Below are positions 1 through 4,916 of a stretch of DNA of 5,516 bases, in pieces. The notes beneath the pieces are model-generated. The model worked only from the letters and a program-made list of their open reading frames with translations. It was not told where the DNA came from and ran no database searches. Each line of letters starts with the position of its first letter. Within the stretch, counting starts at the first letter, position 1. Where the stretch lies: NCBI GenBank assembly GCA_030616145.1, contig JAUWXU010000048.1, positions 1-5,516 on the forward strand. The letters are read 5' to 3'. The position numbers and the translations under genes are program-made. Source of the DNA: Candidatus Omnitrophota bacterium. Lineage in GTDB: Bacteria; Omnitrophota; JAUWXU01.

Positions 1-245
1 TCTGGAGTCCTTCACAAACATCTATCGACGTAAGAAGCCGGCTGATGGTAAAGCTGAGAAATGATATACTGGAGGATGTAAATAAGCTGTATTTTAAAAG
101 AAGAAAGATTCAGCTCGAACTTCTTCTGAACCCACCTCAGAATACAAACAAAAGATTAGAAAAGGAACTGCAGATTGAAGAATTAACCGGCGGTATTGAC
201 GGCTTAACCGGAGGATATTTCTCCTGGAGTTTAAAAAGAATGTAG
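1..245 (+). CDS. C-terminal fragment of an uncharacterised helical protein (5' end outside the window)
   Basis: The reading frame is open from the left edge (first full codon at position 3) to the TAG at 243-245, giving about 80 residues. An ATG at 45 is in frame, but the codons before it read straight through (WSPSQTSIDVRSRL before the Met), with no ribosome-binding site near it, so it is an internal Met and the gene begins upstream of the window. The tail is strongly charged and looks alpha-helical over the stretch around LRNDILEDVNKLYFKRR, followed by a Pro-Pro break, a second charged helix (KRLEKELQIEEL) and a Gly-rich end with a near-repeat, LTGGIDGLTGGYFS. No membrane segment or catalytic motif is visible in this part. 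I do not know the function. From memory, similar endings occur on hypothetical proteins of candidate-phylum bacteria such as Omnitrophota, but I could not check this. It converges on pilT, so it is not part of the rnf operon. Confidence 0.8.
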   Translation, partial: WSPSQTSIDVRSRLMVKLRNDILEDVNKLYFKRRKIQLELLLNPPQNTNKRLEKELQIEELTGGIDGLTGGYFSWSLKRM

Positions 246-279
246 CATATTGTGTTGCTGGAAGTTAGTTTGGTCTGAG

Positions 280-288
280 TTATCCACA
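280..288 (+). promoter_or_regulatory. Candidate DnaA box (exact consensus match), solitary
   Basis: TTATCCACA is an exact match to the E. coli-type DnaA-box consensus and sits in the convergent intergenic gap, 3 bp before the palindrome. A single box, with no cluster of further boxes and no AT-rich unwinding region beside it, does not make an origin. It could be a DnaA titration or regulatory site, or chance. Confidence 0.3.
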
Positions 289-291
289 ACC

Positions 292-317
292 GTAGCCAGG
301 GCTTAAGCCCTGGCTAC
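292..317. repeat. Perfect 26-bp palindrome between convergent genes
   Basis: The 26 bases are their own reverse complement. As RNA they would fold into an 11-bp GC-rich stem (GTAGCCAGGGC at 292-302 pairing with 307-317) closed by a TTAA loop at 303-306. It lies between the stop of the plus-strand gene (245) and the stop of pilT (356), where a bidirectional terminator or transcript-end hairpin would sit. Neither strand has a T-run after the stem (plus side continues ACACGCACAAC, minus side GGTTGTGGATAAC), so it is not a canonical intrinsic terminator. A dispersed REP-like intergenic repeat or an RNA 3'-end stabiliser is an equally good reading. The palindrome itself is directly visible; its role is inference. 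Confidence 0.85.
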
Positions 318-355
318 ACGCACAACACATAACGAAGTGGCTTTTCACCTCAAAA

Positions 356-1444
356 CTACGGATTTCTTTTCTTTCCTTTTCTGCCTTCCCTACTCTCTAA
401 CTCGGTTAGAATGTGTTGAGGGTCAAATGCCTTAGATATAAGATCCTCGTATGTTATAAGCTCACGATTATAAAGTTCGAGCAAAGAAGAATCCATTGAT
501 TTCATCCCATATTTAATTCCTGTCTGGAGTTCCGAGGTAATCCGAAAGGCCTTATTTTCCCTGATCAAGTTCTGAATAGCAGGAGTAGCAATCATTATTT
601 CAAAGGTTGCAATTCTGCCCGGTCTGACTGTCTTCACCAAAAGGAGCTGACTGATTATCGCTATAACGTTCAAAGATAACTGTATCCTGATTTGTTCCTG
701 TTGATGAGTAGGGAAGGCATCTATAAGCCGGTCGATAGTCTGTCCCGCGCCAGTGGTGTGCAGGGTAGCAAACACCAAATGTCCTGTTTCGGCTGCGGTC
801 AGGGCAGCCTGCATTGTAGCTAAATCCCTCATCTCACCGATTAAGATAACATCGGGATCCTGACGAAGCCCCCTGATTACTGCCTCTGAAAAAGAAGGAA
901 CATCTATACCTATTTCCCGCTGAGTTACGATTGACTTTTTGTGCTCGTGATAATATTCAATCGGGTCCTCAACAGTCAGAATGTGGTAATCTTTTTCCTT
1001 ATTTATATGGTCTATCATTGTAGCCAGGGTTGTGGTCTTACCTGAACCGGTTGGACCGGTAACCAGGATAAGGCCCCGGCTTCTATACAAAAGTTCTTTG
1101 ATGTGGGAAGGAAGTCCTATCTCTTCAAAAGTCATAATCTTATAGGGTATTAGTCGTAAGGCAATGCCGAGGTTATTTCTTTCTCTATAAACGGACACCC
1201 TGAACCGCCCCAGTTTTTCAAAACTAAACCCAAATTCTGTACCCCCTTTTTCTTCTATGCCCTTCTGATATTCCGGCGGGGTAATGGTCTTCATAAAAGC
1301 AACGATATCCTCTGGACGGAGCACGCCCTCTTCAATCTTTTCAAGGACATTATCTATCCGGAGCAAAGGAGGCCTACCTACTACCAGATGAATATCTGAG
1401 GCATTGCGTTTTACACACATTTCCATTATTTTATTAATGTCCAT
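356..1444 (-). CDS. pilT: Type IV pilus retraction ATPase PilT
   Basis: This 362-residue protein has the usual length and layout of PilT, the cytoplasmic hexameric ATPase that depolymerises type IV pilin and powers retraction, twitching motility and often DNA uptake. The N-terminal domain (about 1-100) contains the typical ASDIHL at 15-20 and a GRFRVSVYRER segment. The motor domain has Walker A GPTGSGKT at 130-137, the Asp box ILTVEDPIE at 155-163, Walker B VILIGEMRD at 199-207 (catalytic Glu204) and the His box TGHLVFATLHT at 220-230. The C-terminal PilT signature appears as AIQNLIRE at 289-296, where AIRNLIRE is usual; this favours PilT over PilB or GspE, which are longer and carry a Cys-rich zinc site absent here. 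The PilU paralogue is less likely but not excluded. The tail is basic (REGRKGKKRNP). The ATG overlaps the 3' end of rnfB by 11 nt and has a strong Shine-Dalgarno inside rnfB, so it is co-transcribed with rnf. No other pilus gene is in view. Confidence 0.95.
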   Translation of the reverse strand: MDINKIMEMCVKRNASDIHLVVGRPPLLRIDNVLEKIEEGVLRPEDIVAFMKTITPPEYQKGIEEKGGTEFGFSFEKLGRFRVSVYRERNNLGIALRLIPYKIMTFEEIGLPSHIKELLYRSRGLILVTGPTGSGKTTTLATMIDHINKEKDYHILTVEDPIEYYHEHKKSIVTQREIGIDVPSFSEAVIRGLRQDPDVILIGEMRDLATMQAALTAAETGHLVFATLHTTGAGQTIDRLIDAFPTHQQEQIRIQLSLNVIAIISQLLLVKTVRPGRIATFEIMIATPAIQNLIRENKAFRITSELQTGIKYGMKSMDSSLLELYNRELITYEDLISKAFDPQHILTELESREGRKGKKRNP

Positions 1445-2231
1445 ATTCTATTACTCCTTTCGGGCAGACCTTAGCGCACTCGCCACAGTTAGTGCACTTA
1501 GCATAATCTATCCGCGCCAAACTATTGACCACGGTTATTGCCCCTACTTTGCATACTGTTTCACATTTTTTGCAGGCTATACATCCATTTTTACAAATCT
1601 TGGCGGTAACTGCGCCTTTGTCTTCTGATTTACATCTTACTACAGTATCCTTGGAACGGGGAATCAGAATAATCAGCCCTTTAGGGCAGACATCAACACA
1701 TTTTCCGCAGCCGGTGCAAATCCGGGTATCTATTATCGGGAGGCCATCTTCACCCATTCTTATTGCGCCGAATGGGCAGGCCTCAACGCAAGAGACCATG
1801 CCCAGACACCCATAAATACACTCCTTCTGTCCTCCTAAGATGAGATTAGCAGCCTTGCAATCATTTATCCCGCTATAGGTAAATCTATCTTTCACCTTGC
1901 TGCCGCCATTACATAAAAGGACTGCCTTTCTTCCCTCCTTTTGCTGGGACTCGGCCTTCAGCCCTAATATACTATTTATCTTCAGGGCTACTGAGTTTCC
2001 TCCAGCAATACATCCATCCGGCGGGACCTCACCTTTAACAACTGCCTCGGCAAATGCGCTGCATCCTGCCTGACCGCACACCCCGCAGTTGCTCCCGGGA
2101 AGAACTTTTAGAACCTCCTCTACCCGCTCATCCCTCTTTACAGCAAACTTTCTGGAAAAATAGGCCAGGATAAGACCAAAAATCAGCCCCAGGCCGCCAA
2201 GAAAAATTATCGATAAGATTATCGTCTTCAC
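1434..2231 (-). CDS. rnfB: Rnf complex subunit RnfB, long polyferredoxin form
   Basis: RnfB is the membrane-anchored Fe-S subunit that accepts electrons from ferredoxin and passes them into the Rnf complex. The 265 residues begin with one membrane helix (about 4-24). The N-terminal Fe-S domain follows with C49, C52, C57 and C74 in the classic CGVCGQAGC...GC pattern. A two-cluster ferredoxin domain uses C138, C142, C148, C152 and C172, C175, C178, C182 (CTGCGKCVDVCP). A second ferredoxin domain uses C217, C220, C223, C227 and C246, C249, C252, C256 (CTNCGECAKVCP). By motif that is five [4Fe-4S] clusters. C107, C125, C200 and C213 are further Cys. Gammaproteobacterial RnfB is about 190 residues, so this is the extended form seen in anaerobes. 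The start codon is GTG; its last two bases belong to the TGA of rnfA (GTGA overlap). The only ribosome-binding sequence is a weak AGGA at 2243-2246, 11 nt upstream, which suggests translational coupling to rnfA. The 3' end overlaps pilT. Confidence 0.96.
   Translation of the reverse strand: MKTIILSIIFLGGLGLIFGLILAYFSRKFAVKRDERVEEVLKVLPGSNCGVCGQAGCSAFAEAVVKGEVPPDGCIAGGNSVALKINSILGLKAESQQKEGRKAVLLCNGGSKVKDRFTYSGINDCKAANLILGGQKECIYGCLGMVSCVEACPFGAIRMGEDGLPIIDTRICTGCGKCVDVCPKGLIILIPRSKDTVVRCKSEDKGAVTAKICKNGCIACKKCETVCKVGAITVVNSLARIDYAKCTNCGECAKVCPKGVIEYGH
1454..1460 (-). promoter_or_regulatory. Ribosome-binding site of pilT, inside rnfB
   Basis: On the minus strand AAAGGAG precedes the pilT ATG (1444-1442) by 9 nt. 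It lies wholly within the last codons of rnfB, so pilT is translated from the rnf message. It also confirms the chosen pilT start. Confidence 0.75.
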
Positions 2232-2809
2232 AATTTAACCAATCCTGAAAATCCCATAAATGCCATTGAAAGCAGCCCCGCAACAATCAGGGTTATTGCA
2301 ATTCCTTTTAATGGTCCGGGGATATCAGCCAATTCCAGTCGCTCCCTTATCCCTGCCATAATTATTAAGGCGATGGTAAAACCAACGCCTGCGCCAATTC
2401 CAAAGACAAGACTCTTAATAAAATTGTAATTCTTGATAATATTGATAAGGGCCACCCCAAGGATGGCGCAGTTAGTGGTAATTAATGGAAGATATATCCC
2501 CAATGCCTGATGTAATCCCGGACTCAATTTTTGGAGAACCAGCTCCACCAGCTGTACCAGACTCGCAATAACCAAAATAAAAACCACGGTCTTTAAAAAT
2601 AACAAATCATGCGGTAAAAGAATGGTATCATAAATGACGTCCGTTACCACCGAAGAAAGACCCATAACAAATATTACCGCCAACCCCATCCCGCAGGCCG
2701 TCTTTAGTTTCTTTGATACACCCAGAAAGGGGCAGATTCCCAGAAATCTGGCTAGAACAAAATTATTGACCAGCACAGAACCTACTAAAATCAAAAATAG
2801 TTCTTTCAT
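2228..2809 (-). CDS. rnfA: Rnf complex integral membrane subunit RnfA
   Basis: RnfA is one of two related six-helix membrane subunits (with RnfE) at the core of the Rnf complex, homologous to NqrD/NqrE of Na+-NQR. The 193 residues are hydrophobic throughout and carry the family signatures NNFVLARFLGICPFLGVSK (15-33) and LPLITTNCAILGVAL (107-121). C26 and C114 match the two half-channel Cys that, with the equivalent pair in RnfE, hold a [2Fe-2S] cluster in the membrane in the solved Rnf/NQR structures; a third Cys, C39, is not part of that pattern. LITTNCAILG distinguishes it from RnfE, which has LIVVNCIIMARAEAFA. Length is normal. The ATG shares ATGA with the rnfE stop, and no convincing Shine-Dalgarno precedes it, so translation probably depends on reinitiation after rnfE. 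Confidence 0.96.
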   Translation of the reverse strand: MKELFLILVGSVLVNNFVLARFLGICPFLGVSKKLKTACGMGLAVIFVMGLSSVVTDVIYDTILLPHDLLFLKTVVFILVIASLVQLVELVLQKLSPGLHQALGIYLPLITTNCAILGVALINIIKNYNFIKSLVFGIGAGVGFTIALIIMAGIRERLELADIPGPLKGIAITLIVAGLLSMAFMGFSGLVKL

Positions 2810-3411
2810 TGTTTAGCGGTTGATTGTTTAGAGGTTAATTTGTTAATCCCGAACATCAACAATCCCAGCACAATAAAGGCCCCGGGAGGAAGCAGCATCA
2901 TTAACACCGGTTGATATGCCGGACCGAATAGATTTATCCCAAAGATAGTACCGTTAGAAAGTATCTCCCGGATGCTGCCCAAAATAGTCAAAGAAATAGT
3001 AAAGCCCACCCCCATCCCCAGCCCGTCAATTAAAGAGACAAAGACGCCGTTACGCGAAGCAAAGGCCTCTGCCCTTGCCATAATAATACAGTTCACTACA
3101 ATCAGCGGAATAAACAACCCCAATACCTTGTGAAGCTGATAAAAAAATGCAGCCATAACTAAATCAACAACCGTCACAAAGCTGGCAATAACCACAATAA
3201 ATATAGGTATCCTTATCCTGGGAGGTATTACGTTGCGCAAACAGGAAATAGCTACATTGGAACAGATCAGGACAAAGGTAGTAGCCAACCCCATCCCCAG
3301 CCCGTTTATAGCCACGGTTGTTACCGCCAGCGTCGGGCACATCCCTAACACCAACCTGAAGATAGGATTTTCATTAACAATGCCTTTATTAAATTCCCGC
3401 CATAAACTCAT
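2806..3411 (-). CDS. rnfE: Rnf complex integral membrane subunit RnfE
   Basis: RnfE is the RnfA paralogue and partner in the membrane core of the complex. The 201 residues include the N-terminal signature NPIFRLVLGMCPTLAV (15-30) and IPLIVVNCIIMARAEAFASR (101-120), the latter typical of RnfE/NqrD. C25 and C108 are the expected ligands of the [2Fe-2S] cluster shared with RnfA. The protein shows its internal two-fold repeat plainly: NGLGMGLATTFVL near 36-48 and DGLGMGVGFTISL near 129-141, one in each half. Six membrane helices are expected for the family. The ATG shares ATGA with the rnfG stop. An AAGGA at 3424-3428 precedes it by 12 nt, a longer spacing than optimal, so coupling to rnfG is likely. 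The gene ends with a polar tail (KLTSKQSTAKQ). Confidence 0.96.
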   Translation of the reverse strand: MSLWREFNKGIVNENPIFRLVLGMCPTLAVTTVAINGLGMGLATTFVLICSNVAISCLRNVIPPRIRIPIFIVVIASFVTVVDLVMAAFFYQLHKVLGLFIPLIVVNCIIMARAEAFASRNGVFVSLIDGLGMGVGFTISLTILGSIREILSNGTIFGINLFGPAYQPVLMMLLPPGAFIVLGLLMFGINKLTSKQSTAKQ

Positions 3412-3977
3412 TGCGTCAACTTGTCCTTATATTGCTGAAAGATATTCAATGCCTTATCCACTGCCTCAGTTACTCCCCGGGAAGAAATGGTGGCACCGGT
3501 TAGAGCATCAATATCGCCATTGTCTTTTTTAACAGCCAGGTGTCCTTCTACCAGCTTGGAATTGGCTAAAGACTTTCCTTTGAATTGATCTCTAAATGTA
3601 TCGTCATCTATTCTTGCGCCCAGGCCCGGCGTTTCCAGCTGTTCAAGAATTTCTACCCCGGTTATTGTGCCGGTGGGGTCTATCCCTACCATAATCCGGA
3701 TTCCGCCGCTATAACCCTCACCTTCGACCTCCAGGGCAATTCCTGTTAATTTACCTGCCTTTTTGCCGATGTAAAATGTCTCGCCGTCTATTTCTTTTTT
3801 GTCTGCCAAGGGATCATTGTCAAACGGCGGCAGGATATTTTTGATCGAAGAAACCTTTTCCATTTTCTTCTGCGTGTCTATCCGGCCCTCGGTTAACCTG
3901 TCCGCTAATGCCATACTTAAAGCGGCAATTACACAGGTCAAGGTCAGAATTATTACTAAATTTAAAGTCTTATTCAT
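3408..3977 (-). CDS. rnfG: Rnf complex flavoprotein subunit RnfG (covalent FMN)
   Basis: RnfG is a membrane-anchored, largely extracytoplasmic subunit that carries FMN bound through a phosphoester to Thr and relays electrons within Rnf. In the 189 residues a single membrane helix spans about 6-26, then comes the FMN-binding domain with YSGGIRIMVGID (89-100), LETPGLGARI (114-123) and the flavinylation motif DALTGAT at 157-163. This fits the Dxx(S/T)GAT consensus, so T163 is the predicted attachment residue. The transfer enzyme ApbE is not in the window. The ATG overlaps the rnfD stop as ATGA, and GGAG at 3985-3988 lies 7 nt upstream, a better ribosome-binding site than those of rnfE, rnfA or rnfB. 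Length and motifs are normal for the family. Confidence 0.96.
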   Translation of the reverse strand: MNKTLNLVIILTLTCVIAALSMALADRLTEGRIDTQKKMEKVSSIKNILPPFDNDPLADKKEIDGETFYIGKKAGKLTGIALEVEGEGYSGGIRIMVGIDPTGTITGVEILEQLETPGLGARIDDDTFRDQFKGKSLANSKLVEGHLAVKKDNGDIDALTGATISSRGVTEAVDKALNIFQQYKDKLTQ

Positions 3978-4891
3978 TTTTGCTCTCCAAGCCTTCGGGG
4001 TTTAGTATAACGGTCTATCAACGGGACCAGGGCGTTCATCAACAATATAGAATAACAGACACCTTCGGGATATCCACCCCATTGTCTTATCAGAACAGTA
4101 ACTATCCCGCATCCTATGCCAAAGATTATCTGTCCTTTTGCAGTCATCGGAGAAGTAACCGGGTCAACAGCCATAAAAAATGCCCCAAGGACCAATCCGC
4201 CGGCCAAAACGCTGAATAAAGGATCCCGGCCGAAGACCCAGGAAAGAAGGGTCACTGTTCCTATATAGGTAAAAGGAATATGCCAGGTAATAATCTTTCT
4301 CCAGAATAAAAAGCCGGCCCCGATCAACAATGCCACAGCGCTAGTTTCGCCAAGACAGCCGGCAGTCTTGCCGATAAACAAATCCCATAATGAGGGTATG
4401 GTGTCGGAAAGATTTTCCTTTACTATAGCTAAGGGCGTGGCGCAACTTACCGCATCAAACGGCCTGACCCAACTGGTCATATAAATAGGAAAAGAGGCCA
4501 AAAGGAAGGCCCGGCCGGCCAGGGCGGGATTAAAGATATTATTGCCCAATCCCCCGAATAACTGTTTAACAATAACTATGGCAAAGAATGAGCCAACCGC
4601 AGCCATCCACCAGGGAAGACGCGGGGGTAAAACAAAAGCTAAAAGCAATCCGACCACTACTGCGCTGCCATCCCCAATCGCTATCCTGCGGCCGATCAAT
4701 TTCTGCCACAATGCCTCAGAAATTACAGCTGCCAGGATACTAACCGCTATAAGCCGAAGGGCCACCAGACCAAAAAGATATACGCTGATTATAGCAGCCG
4801 GAGCAAGGGCCAAAACCACCGACCACATAACCCGGGGTATAGATTCTTTTAACCTGATATGGGGCGAGGAAGAAATAATCAATTTTCTCAT
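3974..4891 (-). CDS. rnfD: Rnf complex membrane flavoprotein subunit RnfD (covalent FMN)
   Basis: RnfD, homologous to NqrB, is a polytopic membrane subunit with a covalent FMN. I start it at the ATG at 4891-4889 (305 residues). A TTG at 4912 and an ATG at 4897 extend the frame, but GGAG at 4899-4902 is 7 nt from the 4891 ATG, only 1 nt from the 4897 ATG and downstream of the TTG. The resulting N-terminus MRKLIISSSPHIR matches the usual RnfD beginning. Numbered from this Met, family signatures are SSSPHIR (7-13), FGGLGNNIFNPALAGR (112-127), the flavinylation site DAVSCATPLA (146-155; predicted FMN-Thr T152), MAVDPVTSPMT (240-250) and YPEGVCYSILLMN (274-286). Cys stands where many flavinylation motifs have Gly or Ser. 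About nine or ten membrane helices are expected from the family. The stop overlaps the rnfG start; the gap to rnfC is 25 nt. Confidence 0.95.
   Translation of the reverse strand: MRKLIISSSPHIRLKESIPRVMWSVVLALAPAAIISVYLFGLVALRLIAVSILAAVISEALWQKLIGRRIAIGDGSAVVVGLLLAFVLPPRLPWWMAAVGSFFAIVIVKQLFGGLGNNIFNPALAGRAFLLASFPIYMTSWVRPFDAVSCATPLAIVKENLSDTIPSLWDLFIGKTAGCLGETSAVALLIGAGFLFWRKIITWHIPFTYIGTVTLLSWVFGRDPLFSVLAGGLVLGAFFMAVDPVTSPMTAKGQIIFGIGCGIVTVLIRQWGGYPEGVCYSILLMNALVPLIDRYTKPRRLGEQK
3985..3988 (-). promoter_or_regulatory. Ribosome-binding site of rnfG, inside rnfD
   Basis: GGAG on the minus strand, 7 nt before the rnfG ATG at 3977-3975, within the last codons of rnfD. It supports the chosen start. 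Confidence 0.6.
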
Positions 4892-4898
4892 TTTCATT

Positions 4899-4902
4899 CT
4901 CC
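4899..4902 (-). promoter_or_regulatory. Ribosome-binding site that fixes the rnfD start
   Basis: GGAG on the minus strand lies in the 25-nt gap between the rnfC stop (4917) and the rnfD ATG (4891), at a spacing of 7 nt. The same spacing is seen at rnfG. It rules against the longer TTG and ATG starts at 4912 and 4897. Confidence 0.65.
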
Positions 4903-4916
4903 AGAGTATCAAAGAG

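Noticed and set aside
45..245. A complete 66-codon small gene starting at the ATG at 45
   Set aside because: The frame is open upstream to the window edge, the upstream residues fit the same helical protein, and no ribosome-binding site precedes the ATG. It is the 3' end of a longer gene.
292..317. Canonical intrinsic terminator
   Set aside because: The hairpin is strong but neither strand has a T-run after it, so I list it as a palindromic repeat of unknown role.
251..329. Outer 7-bp inverted repeat (TGTGTTG at 251-257, CAACACA at 323-329) around the palindrome
   Set aside because: The arms are short and unequally spaced from the palindrome (34 and 5 bp), so a larger cruciform is not supported.
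1020..1029. GTAGCCAGGG inside pilT, identical to part of the palindrome arm
   Set aside because: It encodes conserved PilT residues just after Walker A (TLAT) and has no matching second arm. Most likely coincidence.
356..1444. Assembly ATPase PilB/GspE
   Set aside because: The protein is only 362 residues, lacks the Cys-rich zinc motif of PilB/GspE and has the PilT C-terminal signature.
1404..1815. Plus-strand open frames opposite rnfB and the pilT start
   Set aside because: They lie antisense to a gene with five clear Fe-S motifs and show no recognisable protein features. They are by-products of the coding strand. The same applies to plus-strand frames at 2634-2816, 3233-3532, 3799-4219, 4542-4946 and 4924-5480.
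4892..4912. Longer rnfD starts at the TTG at 4912 or the ATG at 4897
   Set aside because: The GGAG at 4899-4902 is correctly spaced only for the ATG at 4891, and the N-terminus MRKLIISSSPHIR matches the usual RnfD start.
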